Positions 50,943 to 59,345 of a stretch of DNA of 64,000 bases are shown in pieces. Numbering within the stretch: position 1 is the first letter of the stretch; each line of letters opens with the position of its first letter. Location of the stretch: NCBI RefSeq assembly GCF_010119385.1, contig NZ_VFIE01000018.1, forward strand, positions 368,344 to 432,343, read 5' to 3'. The translations under genes and the position numbers were made by a program. A model generated the notes under the pieces. That model saw nothing but the letters and a program-made list of their open reading frames with translations. It was not told the origin of the DNA and searched no databases. The DNA comes from Nesterenkonia haasae. GTDB lineage: Bacteria; Actinomycetota; Actinomycetes; Actinomycetales; Micrococcaceae.

Positions 50943-51815
50943 TCAGTCCGCGCCTTGTGGGTTTGTAGCAACGGAGACTAGTTCGTCTCTGCCGGCTCTC
51001 TGGCGCTTGACATCGAACATGTACCAACCGTAGGCCTCAGGACCGGTGTGAAGAAGGCGCGCCAAGTGCACGCATTTGAATTGCAACACGCGTTGACTCT
51101 CGTCCGGGCGGAATGCGAAATTAACTCCCCCTGGACTGGATATCGAATCGTACATCCAGCCCGTGCACACGTCCGCTGGATAGTCGTAGAATTCCTTGGC
51201 CAGGACCTCCGTGGCAACGTACGGGCGGTTACCATTTGGAAGCGATGGCGTCGTGAATATCCTCAAGAAGAAAGCATCAAGCAAACGCTTCTTGGTAGCT
51301 TGTAGGGCATTAAGGCCTGCTATAGACGCCTGCTGGCCAACCAGAACTACAGGGATATCGTGAGCGGCCTCGTACTCAGATAAGGCGAACATGTCCCCGA
51401 CTTGGACGCGAGCTTCCGCAATGGCTACTTTAGGCGAATTGGCAGTGTAGAGGAGTGATTCCTGCTCTCGGTTCAGTCGCCCCGCCCCGACCAGGTTCGG
51501 AGGCGCGTGCCAAACGTCGGCAGATTCTTTGATTTGCTCAGGACTACTGATTTGACGAACTCGGTAAACATTAGTTGCTTCGGGAATGTTCCGAAATTCT
51601 GCGGACACTACGGGAAAGGAACTCCGATGGGGTGGTGTGAGGACCGCATACAACTCGTCCCGCAAACGCTCCGGCGAACCTAGTGTCCAGGCTATCTGGT
51701 CGAACCTCTCAATTCGAGACTCAATCTCGTTCAGTGTCATGGAATCTAGGTAAGGCGCCCAACTTTCGGGGCATGCCGGGTACTCGCTTGGGAACGCCAA
51801 ATCGTCAGTTTCCAT
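50943..51815 (-). CDS. RES-domain protein (NAD+-degrading toxin-like)
   Basis: A 290-residue protein. Residues about 80-275 form a RES domain: Arg in NVYRVR, GRLNREQESLLYTANSP followed by AIAEARVQVG with the conserved Glu, and SISSPGGVNFAF with the conserved Ser. RES toxins degrade NAD+ and are normally held by an Xre/MbcA-type antitoxin encoded next door; none is seen here. The first about 80 residues are an extra helical part. Base composition is lower in GC than the flanking phage genes, so it is probably acquired cargo. Confidence 0.82.
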   Translation of the reverse strand: METDDLAFPSEYPACPESWAPYLDSMTLNEIESRIERFDQIAWTLGSPERLRDELYAVLTPPHRSSFPVVSAEFRNIPEATNVYRVRQISSPEQIKESADVWHAPPNLVGAGRLNREQESLLYTANSPKVAIAEARVQVGDMFALSEYEAAHDIPVVLVGQQASIAGLNALQATKKRLLDAFFLRIFTTPSLPNGNRPYVATEVLAKEFYDYPADVCTGWMYDSISSPGGVNFAFRPDESQRVLQFKCVHLARLLHTGPEAYGWYMFDVKRQRAGRDELVSVATNPQGAD

Positions 51816-52222
51816 CGCTTAATTTTATGTTACCCATATACCAAGTAAGAGCCGACGAAGTTCTGGGCGATGCAAGCGGTTTTTCAGCTGGCCAACCACC
51901 TAACTCTCGTCCCTATCAACCCTTATGGATTAGCCCATCAGGCCGGGGGCAGGACAGAAAATATCCCCGCCGATTGGCTGGTGCTTCGATGCGACATTGG
52001 CCCTCGCTGGCGTGTCGCGAGTCCTCTGGGCGGGGTACGATCCCGCTTACTTCTCAGCGGTCGTGAGTCTGCTGAGCGCGATCCAATCGCTGCCGGAGGC
52101 AATGCCCGGTGGCCTGGGAGAGGAGATAAACCCTGACCGCCGGGCGGGCATAAAAAAAGAGCCCCACCACAAGGACTCAACGCATCTTGTCGGAAAATGA
52201 TCCAGTTATCCGTTAGACAAGT
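51816..52222. other. gap between RES gene and early region
   Basis: About 400 bases. The RES promoter should lie near 51820-51880 on the minus strand. A plus-strand frame at 51870-52136 (88 codons) exists, but it lacks a clear ribosome site and family features, so I do not call it a gene. A minus-strand terminator lies at 52152-52178. Confidence 0.5.
52152..52178 (-). terminator. terminator of the early/replication operon
   Basis: On the minus strand GAGTCC/GGGCTC forms a six-pair stem with an eight-base loop, followed by TTTTTTT. It lies 45-70 bases after the stop of the zinc-ribbon early gene. Confidence 0.75.
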
Positions 52223-52816
52223 CTATCTTATCACAGCTTCCTGGGTTGTGGTTAGGAGTTGGATGAGTATTTTGAAGGCAGGGTCGTTGGGGTGCCATTG
52301 CGCTTGGCATTCGGCGCAGTGGATATCCCATTCTGTGGGTGGTAATACGCCGCCTTCTGGGTCGTAGACGTTTGCTGTGAGTGCTGGTTTGCGGTCTCCG
52401 GCTGTGTCGTGTGTCCATTCTTGGTCGCAGGCTGGGCAGGGCTGCCTTATGGGCCTTCTGGGTGGTGGCGGGTCGAGTAGGTTCTCGATTTGGGTGACCA
52501 TGTTGGTGGTGATTTGGGTGAGGTGGGGGTCGGTGAGGTTTTTCCAGCGTTGGAGTATTTGTGTGAGGTGTCCGCGTGTCGTGCCGGTGCGGTTTGCTTC
52601 TGCGGTTCTCACTTGCGTGTCGAGTTCTTTCCAGAGGTCTATGGCGTCGCTGTTGATTGGTAGCCCTCTTTCGTTGCGACCTCCTGAACGGGTGCGGGTG
52701 TTGCTGTGTACGGCTTCGGCTAGTTGGTCGAGTAGTGGTGGCACGGTGGTGACTTTTTTGGTGCTGAGGGTGAGGTGATGTCGTGTGAGGCGGTGCACGT
52801 TGTCGGATAGGGTCAT
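52223..52816 (-). CDS. phage early protein with zinc ribbon (DUF7341-like)
   Basis: A 197-residue protein. The N-terminal two thirds are helical and Thr/His-rich (LTRHHLTLSTKKVTT, DLWKELDTQVRTAEANRTG). The C-terminal third has two CxxC pairs (CPACDQEW and CAECQAQW) about 45 residues apart, likely one zinc ribbon. Similar proteins are common next to replication genes of actinobacteriophages; the role is unknown. It is the last gene of the early operon. Confidence 0.7.
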   Translation of the reverse strand: MTLSDNVHRLTRHHLTLSTKKVTTVPPLLDQLAEAVHSNTRTRSGGRNERGLPINSDAIDLWKELDTQVRTAEANRTGTTRGHLTQILQRWKNLTDPHLTQITTNMVTQIENLLDPPPPRRPIRQPCPACDQEWTHDTAGDRKPALTANVYDPEGGVLPPTEWDIHCAECQAQWHPNDPAFKILIQLLTTTQEAVIR

Positions 52817-53107
52817 GGGCGGTCCTTTCCTTGGAGTCAGCCGCTGTTCCGGGCGTGAACCCGGGCGGTAGCTACGAGCAGGATCGATAGGGTTTGTAGT
52901 GGGTCGAACACTGGTGGGCTGTTCCGGGCATAAGGAAAGCCCCCGGCGGTGGTCCAGGGGCTTAGGCGGGTGGTTGTGTCGTGCTGATTACTCTTTGAGT
53001 GAGCATGCTCTGACGGCAAAGCGGCGCGGGCCCTGGCCTGCGCCAGAGACGTAGGTGCCCGCCACGGACTACGCAGCGGGCACCTAGAGGGCGGTCTTGG
53101 AGAAAAC
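52817..53107. other. noncoding stretch with two hairpins
   Basis: Two inverted repeats are seen: GCCCC...GGGGC near 52937-52965, followed by TTTCC on the minus strand, and AGGTGCCCGC...GCGGGCACCT at 53050-53082. They may attenuate transcription between the 108-residue protein gene and the zinc-ribbon gene. No convincing coding frame. Confidence 0.5.
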
Positions 53108-53434
53108 TCAGCGCTCCGCCGAGTGCTCCTCTTCGTCTTCGAATAGCCACTTCACCTCGACGAACTCATCCTCCTCAGGATCTTCTGGCGGAGCTACTTC
53201 GTCGACATCGAAGCGACCTTCGAGTCCTGGATGGTCTGGCTCACTCACATATGGGCGTAGCATCCGGCGCACTTCATCGAGGGCTCTTGTAACGCGCTTG
53301 TTCGCTGGTCCCACTCGTGGGTCAGGGTCCTCTCCCCAGAACTCTCTAAGTTCAGCTTGTCCGAGGAGTCTCTCACTATCGCCATAGGCTTCTATGGCGT
53401 TTAGTAGCTCTTCAGCTTGTTCGATATTGATCAT
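53108..53434 (-). CDS. small acidic early protein
   Basis: A 108-residue protein, helical at the start (IEQAEELLNAIEAYGDSERL), with a second helix RVTRALDEVRRMLRP and a very acidic tail (PPEDPEEDEFVEV and EDEEEHSAE). AAAGGAGA lies before the ATG. Its start overlaps the end of the dnaB-like gene by four bases, so it belongs to the replication operon. Function unknown. Confidence 0.65.
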   Translation of the reverse strand: MINIEQAEELLNAIEAYGDSERLLGQAELREFWGEDPDPRVGPANKRVTRALDEVRRMLRPYVSEPDHPGLEGRFDVDEVAPPEDPEEDEFVEVKWLFEDEEEHSAER

Positions 53435-54702
53435 GGTTTTCTCCTTTGGTTGTGTCCTCCGAGGGTGGAGTTATAGCCGCGGAACTCGAGTGCGAAATCC
53501 CCGACTGGGCCGTGCCGGTTCTTTCCTACAATGACGCTCATCTCCCAGTCTTGAGAAGGTGGGCGGTGCAGCATCAGTACAACATCACTGTCTTCTTCAA
53601 TGGATCCTGACTCTTTGAGGTGGTGGATTTGTGGCGGTTTGTCTTCGGCTACTGCGCCACGTGAGAGCTGCGCGAGTGCGATCACTGGGATCTTGTATTT
53701 CATCGCGAGATCTTTCATGGCCCAGGAGACTTCGGCGACTTGTTCGCGTTTGTCTCGTCGGTCTCCGTCTGGAGGTCGGATCATCTGGATGTAGTCCACG
53801 ATGACCCCGGCGAGGGGTTTTCTGGCGTGGACGCTAGCGACGAACCTTCTCACTTGGGCAACTGTGGCTGCTCCCTCCCGGATCGCTATGGGAGCATCGA
53901 CGAGTTGGTCGTTCGCCGCTTTGATGCGTTCCCAGTCGCGTTCGCTGATATCGCGGTCTATGAGGTTTTTGATGCCGACCCCTCCTCGGTTTGCGATCAT
54001 TCGGTGATGCACTTCGGATTCCGGCATTTCGGGGCTGATGAAAGCCACGGAGCCTTGGCCGGCAAGCGATAGAGCCGATTCGAGGGCGAACAGTGACTTG
54101 CCAACTCCGGTCCTGGCTCCGGTGACGTATAACGCACCGGGCCGGAACCCTCCGATGAGGTGGTCCAGTGCTGGCCACGGGGTCGGTGTGAAGCTGGCCT
54201 TGTGGTTCAACCCTTCAATCGTGTCAGCTAGCGTCTCACCGATAAACCGGACCTGTTCTGTCGTGGTGGACCTCGCCCGGACTCCTTCGAGCATATTGTG
54301 AGCCTCTGCGAGCACGGCATCAGGGTCTAGCCCGTCGACCGTTAGTGACCTGATCTTGTCCGATGTCTCCATCAGTCGACGACGGGTGGCCCACGTGGTG
54401 ACTATCGCCGCGTAGTGCTCTGCAGAGGCTGGTGACACTGGCAGCTCCATGAGCCTGTGCAGGTCGGCAGTGACGGGCTTACCCCCGTTGTGCTTTCGGA
54501 CCTGTTCATCGACAGTGATGGGGTCAACCACTTGCCCTGCCTTTCGGAGATCCCTGACGATGGTGTGGATCATCTCCCATCGGGGTTCCGCGTAGTCGGC
54601 AGGGTCGAAGTCGAGGTGGTCCAGTGCACGCCCTCCGGAATAAAGTACTGCTCCGAGGAGTGCTCGTTCAGCCTCTGGGGCGGTCTGCTGGGTCACCTCC
54701 AT
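53431..54702 (-). CDS. dnaB: replicative DNA helicase (DnaB-like)
   Basis: A 423-residue DnaB helicase. N-terminal domain with EVTQQTAPEAERALLGAVL, linker helix, then RecA-like motor: Walker A GARTGVGKS (195-203), FISPEMPESEVHHRMIA, Walker B VIVDYIQMI, and the DnaB-specific IPVIALAQLSRG and LKESGSIEEDSD. It unwinds DNA at the phage fork and would be loaded by the organiser encoded upstream. The start ATG 54702 has no clear ribosome site and lies inside the upstream gene (35-base overlap), suggesting coupled translation. Confidence 0.93.
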   Translation of the reverse strand: MEVTQQTAPEAERALLGAVLYSGGRALDHLDFDPADYAEPRWEMIHTIVRDLRKAGQVVDPITVDEQVRKHNGGKPVTADLHRLMELPVSPASAEHYAAIVTTWATRRRLMETSDKIRSLTVDGLDPDAVLAEAHNMLEGVRARSTTTEQVRFIGETLADTIEGLNHKASFTPTPWPALDHLIGGFRPGALYVTGARTGVGKSLFALESALSLAGQGSVAFISPEMPESEVHHRMIANRGGVGIKNLIDRDISERDWERIKAANDQLVDAPIAIREGAATVAQVRRFVASVHARKPLAGVIVDYIQMIRPPDGDRRDKREQVAEVSWAMKDLAMKYKIPVIALAQLSRGAVAEDKPPQIHHLKESGSIEEDSDVVLMLHRPPSQDWEMSVIVGKNRHGPVGDFALEFRGYNSTLGGHNQRRKP

Positions 54703-55900
54703 GGTGGTAGACGAGCTTGTCGTTTGCGATGTCTTCGGTGGTTGCAGGGTTTCCAGGCCAGACAAGGAACTCCTCCTTCGGGGGTTGCAGATCGCGTTCT
54801 CGGTAGTCGGTGGTGATGGGCCAGTCGTAGGCGCGCCGGTAGAAGCCTGAGCCCCTCCCCCACGGGTCGGTTCGGACGACCGCTGGTTCACGTCCGGGTG
54901 AGGCTGACTCGGAACCCGAGATCGAGTCGTTGGGATCGTCGTTCCACTGGTCGTTGTTTAGCCATGTCGCTGGGTTGGGGATGAATTTCTTATCTGGTAG
55001 GTCAGCCGCCGCGTAGGCTTTGGCTCCGGTTATGATCCGCTTGGCCGTTGCTCGCTTGTCTTTCACTGCCTTCATGAACGCTGCGTGCGCTTCGGGCTTC
55101 TTCACCTTCTTCGGCCAGTGAGACCAGAACTCGTTGAACAGGTCGTCAAGGCTGGGTCCAGCATCTTCCGGTGAGATCAATGAAAAATCGACCGAGCTTG
55201 TCTCGGTCCCGTCAGTCGGGATCTCCGTCGAACTTTGACCCTCAGAATGACCCTGGGATGACCGTTTATGTTTAACGTCTACCGTCTTTCGTAGGGGAGA
55301 TCTGTTGTCGATCTCTCCGTGATGGGATCCCTTGGATATCTCACCAACATTCGAGGATGGTGTTTCGATCCCTATTTGATCTACATTTGATCCCATCCCA
55401 TCTATATCCACGAAGTATTCAATAGGGTTGGATGGTTGACTCATGAGATCGAGTAGGTCAGCGCGTGAGTTTTCGGATGTAAACCCTTTCATCTCAGGTG
55501 TGCGGGCGTAGGCCTTTTTCACTTCGTGGACGATGACTTCTCGAATTTTCTTTGACCCCGTAGCCGCGTACGCCCGACACATGCCTTTAGCCGTGTTGGG
55601 CATGGACAGACGGTTCCGATCTCGCCTGATGTAAGGGCGAACGAGAACTTCTTCCGTGTCCTCGTCGATCAAGATGAACCGCCTCGCCTGAAGTGAAGCT
55701 GCGATGTGCCGCATATCAGATGCTGCTGTATCGGCCGAGAACCCACTGAGCTTCCCCGGTCTCCAATCCAGCACACCGGCTGCGCTCAGGTTTGGGTGGG
55801 TCCACAAGAGGAAGTACAGCCACTGCAGTTCTCTGTCTAGTGCGCGCCAATCGTCATCGGACCAGAGAGCCGTATTCACCTGTGTGTATTCATGTGACAT
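54668..55900 (-). CDS. replication initiation/replisome organiser protein
   Basis: A 410-residue protein. The N-terminus (WLYFLLWTHPNLSAAGVLDW, AASLQARRFILIDEDTEEVL) fits the winged-helix domain of phage replication initiators; the middle is a Ser/Thr/Gly-rich linker (about 170-240); the C-terminal part has FNEFWSHWPKKVKKPEAHAA, a conserved helicase-loader type motif, and NPATWLNNDQW. It probably binds the phage origin and recruits the DnaB-like helicase encoded next. GGAGGA precedes the ATG. Confidence 0.8.
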   Translation of the reverse strand: MSHEYTQVNTALWSDDDWRALDRELQWLYFLLWTHPNLSAAGVLDWRPGKLSGFSADTAASDMRHIAASLQARRFILIDEDTEEVLVRPYIRRDRNRLSMPNTAKGMCRAYAATGSKKIREVIVHEVKKAYARTPEMKGFTSENSRADLLDLMSQPSNPIEYFVDIDGMGSNVDQIGIETPSSNVGEISKGSHHGEIDNRSPLRKTVDVKHKRSSQGHSEGQSSTEIPTDGTETSSVDFSLISPEDAGPSLDDLFNEFWSHWPKKVKKPEAHAAFMKAVKDKRATAKRIITGAKAYAAADLPDKKFIPNPATWLNNDQWNDDPNDSISGSESASPGREPAVVRTDPWGRGSGFYRRAYDWPITTDYRERDLQPPKEEFLVWPGNPATTEDIANDKLVYHHGGDPADRPRG

Positions 55901-55947
55901 TCTTGTCCTCCCCTCTGTTCTTGGCAGTGTTGGGATGCCATGGGGTT

Positions 55948-56736
55948 TTAGCCATGCTGCTCGCCTCCGACTGTGAGCAGTTGATTCCGCAGCATGGAGG
56001 CATTGTGGGTGAATTCGTTGTGATCCTGCACCATTAGGTCCACTGCATTGGCTTGATCCAGAAGGAACCGCGCAAGTTTTCGAGTCTCTTCTGCTGATGC
56101 TTCGAAGCTTGTGGTATCGCCGTAGAGAAGTCCGCCATCGACTTCGACTGTGACGCCGGCCTTTACTTCGTAATCACCCCCAGGGCTTCCAACCACGGCT
56201 ATAGGGGCGTGCAAGGCGATGCCGCTGACCTTGATAGATGTGGGCGTGAAGCCGTGGATGTCGTCATCGGTTCCGTTTCCGCACAGCCCGAACCAATTCA
56301 CACAGCCAACTGGGTGCCACACCTTGGTGGTCTGCTCGTAGGCGGCAAGCAGCTTCGGCAGGATCCCGAATTTGCGGAATATGAGGAGGTCGTCACCTTC
56401 TGACCTGTGCTCCCATGTGGGTCTGATCGTTTCCCAGTCTTTTGGGGTGATGAGCATCCGAGCGGCCATCCGCAGATCTTCTCCGCTGTCGTATGGTTTG
56501 TCACTGAGATCTCGCAGCCTCGCGTGGGCGATGAGGTTCGCCAGTGCACAGCGTCGCTGTGGTCGGCCTAGGTCCGGGTGGAGCCTGATCGTGCGGTCAC
56601 GTCGGGTGTACTCGGCCCACATCTCTTCGATTGGTAGGTCTAGTGGGTCAATGTCGATGCTCATGTTCTTGGCGAGGGCCTCCAGCTGCGGAATGGAGAG
56701 TCCTGAAGTGCGCTGAGTTGGGGTATAATGTGACAT
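55948..56736 (-). CDS. ImmA/IrrE-like protein with degenerate active site
   Basis: A 262-residue protein. Residues about 20-105 follow the ImmA/IrrE order: a helix, IEEMWAEYTRRDRTIRLHPD, then RRCALANLIAHARLRDLS, and DLRMAARMLITPKDWE. In true ImmA proteases the second segment is an LAHELGH-type HExxH; here it reads LANLIAH, so the first His and the Glu are missing. The C-terminal half is beta-rich with conserved Cys/Trp (GCVNWFGLCGNG). It could be a pseudo-protease regulating the repressor. GGAAAC precedes the ATG. Confidence 0.6.
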   Translation of the reverse strand: MSHYTPTQRTSGLSIPQLEALAKNMSIDIDPLDLPIEEMWAEYTRRDRTIRLHPDLGRPQRRCALANLIAHARLRDLSDKPYDSGEDLRMAARMLITPKDWETIRPTWEHRSEGDDLLIFRKFGILPKLLAAYEQTTKVWHPVGCVNWFGLCGNGTDDDIHGFTPTSIKVSGIALHAPIAVVGSPGGDYEVKAGVTVEVDGGLLYGDTTSFEASAEETRKLARFLLDQANAVDLMVQDHNEFTHNASMLRNQLLTVGGEQHG

Positions 56737-56888
56737 GAGGGTTGTTTCCTTTGTTTTGTGGATTGTCTGCACGGTCCGGGACTCTTGGCGGGGTGACCGG
56801 GCCGTTCTGATGTGATTTAGTGGCTTTGTCTTGGGGCGTGGCCCCTCACTGTGACGAGAAAGCGCTCACGCCTCTGATTCCGGTGTGG

Positions 56889-57182
56889 TCAGCTTGGCAA
56901 GCTCGTTGAGCCTTTCGTGATCTCCTCTCCGGCCTGACGGATGACGGCCTGAATCTCTTCGGGTCCGAGGCCGTGTGCTGCTGCTGTACTGGACATGTGC
57001 TGGAGCACTAATGCGCGTGCCCGCGTCGGATGCCTAGAGTGTGCCGCGGCGGCTAGACGGACGAACTCTGCCGCGAGCGCCCTGCGGTGCATCCTTCGCT
57101 CCTCCCCAGCAGTTAGTGGTGAGCTGAATGAGTGCTGGACGAGACCACTCGCGGTGGTTTGGTCTGCTGTGTTTTTGCTCAT
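56889..57182 (-). CDS. small helical early protein
   Basis: A 97-residue protein with a central basic helix (EERRMHRRALAAEFVRLAAA) and a second helix GPEEIQAVIRQAGEEI. GAAGGGA lies before the ATG. No motif is recognised; the basic helices may bind DNA or another early protein. Confidence 0.55.
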   Translation of the reverse strand: MSKNTADQTTASGLVQHSFSSPLTAGEERRMHRRALAAEFVRLAAAAHSRHPTRARALVLQHMSSTAAAHGLGPEEIQAVIRQAGEEITKGSTSLPS

Positions 57183-57201
57183 TGGAAAGATCCCTTCAGG
57201 T

Positions 57202-57462
57202 CTAGCGACGCCTGACGGCATCTCGCAGCACTTGCCGAACGGCGGATTCGCCGGTCGGATCTTTATGCATGTAGGGCCAGTACCGTTCTAGCTGCAGATC
57301 GAGGTCGCCATGTCCACCGCAGAGTTGACCGGCGAGGTGTTTGGAACGGCGCACACTCAACGGGCTGCCCATGAGCTCGCTCGACGCGCCTCTTATTAGC
57401 CTCCATAGGTACACGAACGACAATTCGGTGAATGAGTTTTGGGTACAGGTATCTAAGGTCAC
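57202..57462 (-). CDS. small early protein, GTG start
   Basis: An 86-residue protein (TLDTCTQNSFTELSFVYLWR to the C-terminal RDAVRRR). The GTG at 57462 is supported by AGGAGGGG four bases upstream; the open frame further upstream has no better start. It has two Cys and a basic end. Function unknown. Confidence 0.6.
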   Translation of the reverse strand: MTLDTCTQNSFTELSFVYLWRLIRGASSELMGSPLSVRRSKHLAGQLCGGHGDLDLQLERYWPYMHKDPTGESAVRQVLRDAVRRR

Positions 57463-57524
57463 AGTCCCCTCCTGTGGGGTGCCGTCGAGCAACGGACTTG
57501 GTGGTGTGGCGGAATTGAGGGGCC

Positions 57525-57731
57525 TTACGCGGCTTTTGCAGATTCGCGGACCCAGTCCTCGAGTGATTCGCGAGGGATGACGAGCTTGGTTGTTCCTTTG
57601 AGGGGAAAACTCACGAGGTGGCCCTCGGCTACCGCCCGGCGGATCGTTGAGATGCTGCACCCAGACCGGTCCGCAGCTTGCTGGTACGCGTACGCGAGTC
57701 GCTCCTCGTGCGGGACTGGTTTTCTGGTCAT
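57525..57731 (-). CDS. helix-turn-helix protein (excisionase-like)
   Basis: A 68-residue protein with the excisionase-family pattern ISTIRRAVAEGHLVSFPLKG followed by TKLVIPRESLEDWV: HTH, wing and last helix. It could be a DNA-binding regulator of the early operon or the directionality factor for the integrase. GGGGGC precedes the ATG. Confidence 0.7.
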   Translation of the reverse strand: MTRKPVPHEERLAYAYQQAADRSGCSISTIRRAVAEGHLVSFPLKGTTKLVIPRESLEDWVRESAKAA

Positions 57732-57961
57732 TGGTCGATGCCCCCTACTGTGGTCAAGGAGGTAGACTCGCTAGCGACTGCTACCCCTTTCTGGTGGTTG
57801 GTCTGAGCGGTCCGGTAGGTGTCTTGGCGGAGATCACCGGGCCGTTCGTATTTCGCTTCAGAACTTTCGCATCTGGCTGTTCCGCGGTAGTACAGCGCCT
57901 CCTCATTGCCGTAGTGATCTGACTGATTTTCGCACTGGGCCAGGGCGACGGTCAGCTTCAT
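57728..57961 (-). CDS. small early protein coupled to the MerR-like gene
   Basis: A 77-residue polar protein. Its ATG overlaps the TGA of the upstream gene (ATGA) and its stop overlaps the next start by four bases, so it is translated as part of a chain of overlapping genes. It contains CENQSDHYGNEEALYYRG and no motif I recognise. Confidence 0.55.
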   Translation of the reverse strand: MKLTVALAQCENQSDHYGNEEALYYRGTARCESSEAKYERPGDLRQDTYRTAQTNHQKGVAVASESTSLTTVGGIDQ

Positions 57962-58161
57962 GCGCCCACACGCTTCTCGACTTCGGCGTCGAACTGGTTG
58001 TTAATCCAGTCGATGACGTCTTGCTCTCTGTAGAAGACTCTGCGCCCGATTCGAACGGAGGGCGGCCCCTCTCCGCAGTGCCTCCAGTATCGGAGTGTCG
58101 CCTCAGGGAATCCGTAGGTATTGGCGATGTCTGTTGTGCTCCGCAGTTTCAATCCTGGCAT
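57958..58161 (-). CDS. MerR/AlpA-type DNA-binding protein, first gene of the early operon
   Basis: A 67-residue HTH protein: TTDIANTYGFPEATLRYWRH (helix-turn-helix) and RIGRRVFYREQDVIDWI (wing and last helix). GGAGG lies six bases before ATG 58161. It is divergent from the repressor gene across the operator region, in the Cro/excisionase position. It may oppose the repressor or serve in excision. Confidence 0.75.
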   Translation of the reverse strand: MPGLKLRSTTDIANTYGFPEATLRYWRHCGEGPPSVRIGRRVFYREQDVIDWINNQFDAEVEKRVGA

Positions 58162-58191
58162 CTCGTCCTCCAAACCGTTTCGTTTACTTAC

Positions 58192-58226
58192 TCAAACATG
58201 GTAGCACGTTGTTTGAGGTTTCAAAC
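58192..58226. promoter_or_regulatory. repressor operator region
   Basis: Three half sites of one motif: TCAAAC at 58192-58197, GTTTGA at 58211-58216 and TCAAAC at 58221-58226. The last two form the perfect palindrome GTTTGA-N4-TCAAAC. They lie between the divergent repressor and early-operon starts, the place of a lysis/lysogeny switch. Confidence 0.7.
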
Positions 58227-58248
58227 GTATGTGTGCAAGAATCAACGC

Positions 58249-58821
58249 ATGGACACCCCAGATGGCCCCTCGGACCTAACGCAAGGCGAACTCAACTTTG
58301 CTTCCAACCTGCGCGAAATGCGCATCAGAGATGGCCTCTCCCAGGACGCACTTGCTACAAAGATGCAGGAGCTGGGGTTTGACGGCATCAACCAGATGAC
58401 GATCTCCCGAATCGAGAAGGGCCAGAGGCCGGTCCGACTTAGTGAGGCGCGCGCGCTGGCCTACCTGTTGAACGCAGGTACGGAACAGATGTCTTCTCCG
58501 AGCGAGGAAGCCCGCGCAATCAGTGAGCTTTTTGACTCACTCCGGAGAATCGATGAGCTAGAAAAAACCATTGAGAACATGAAAATAGAGATCCTCGATA
58601 ATGTTTCATTCAGTCAACATGCGCTAATGCTTTACGATGAGCATATTGATGATCTAGATTTTCTACTTTCTCCTGCCCTTCGGGAGCGTGTTGAGCAAGG
58701 CCGTAAACGGTTACAAAGTTATGTTGACGGTGGCTACAAGCAGCTTATGGAGAATGTAGACAATAACCTTATGGAATGGTTCGGCGGAGTCCGGGAAAGC
58801 GACGACGATAGCGAGCATTGA
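58249..58821 (+). CDS. XRE-family phage repressor
   Basis: A 190-residue protein. The N-terminal HTH (about 20-80) shows LREMRIRDGLSQDALATKMQ, INQMTISRIEKGQRPVR and LSEARALAYLLN, a full XRE pattern. Residues about 100-190 are a coiled-coil-rich helical part (RIDELEKTIENMKIEILDN) that may dimerise it. There is no LexA-like peptidase domain, so induction would need another path, for example the ImmA-like protein. It is divergent from the early operon across the operator. Confidence 0.85.
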   Translation: MDTPDGPSDLTQGELNFASNLREMRIRDGLSQDALATKMQELGFDGINQMTISRIEKGQRPVRLSEARALAYLLNAGTEQMSSPSEEARAISELFDSLRRIDELEKTIENMKIEILDNVSFSQHALMLYDEHIDDLDFLLSPALRERVEQGRKRLQSYVDGGYKQLMENVDNNLMEWFGGVRESDDDSEH

Positions 58822-59051
58822 TAAGCAGACCACCAAGTCTGGCGTGCCCTGACAGATTCGATGGCGGGACGAATCCCGGAAAGAAAAAGCAAAGCGCTTC
58901 CCCCGGAAGTTAGATACTCCATGGTTCAAAGCTTCGCAACACGCCACAGGTTATAGAGCTTTGCGGCAAAAATACCCCTGAGTGCACCGCTTCCCCTTGA
59001 GTGAACACCTCCCCCGTGTAATGCTGTGGCAACAGCGACCTTAGGAGTCTC

Positions 59052-59345
59052 ATGGTGGACGAGCAGCACGCACCTTCGGACAAGCGGTTCCCCATGGAGC
59101 AGCGGTGGGCAACCGTCAACGAGATCGCCGAACTCTATTCCATAAGCCTCACGACCGTTCGTGCAAGAGCGAACTCTGGAGAGTGGCCCTGCAGTCGGCA
59201 GGGCAGGATGCTTCGCTTCTCTCCGAGCGATCAACAGCGCATTCGCGATATGTGGAGGCCTAATCGACCTGATCGGATTGAGACTCGAGAAGAGCGCAAG
59301 GCGCGTCGAGAGCGAATCGATCGGGCCCTCGATAGTTATGTATAG
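59052..59345 (+). CDS. first of two tandem paralogous HTH proteins
   Basis: A 97-residue DNA-binding protein: WATVNEIAELYSISLTTVRA is the HTH and EWPCSRQGRMLRFSPSDQQR the wing region; the tail is basic (ETREERKARRERIDRAL). AGGAG lies four bases before the ATG. It overlaps the second paralogue by eight bases. It may act in excision or lysogenic control. Confidence 0.75.
   Translation: MVDEQHAPSDKRFPMEQRWATVNEIAELYSISLTTVRARANSGEWPCSRQGRMLRFSPSDQQRIRDMWRPNRPDRIETREERKARRERIDRALDSYV

Noticed and set aside
51870..52136. 88-codon plus-strand frame after the RES gene
   Set aside because: No clear ribosome site, no recognisable fold and a terminator of the opposite strand lies inside the end; not enough support.
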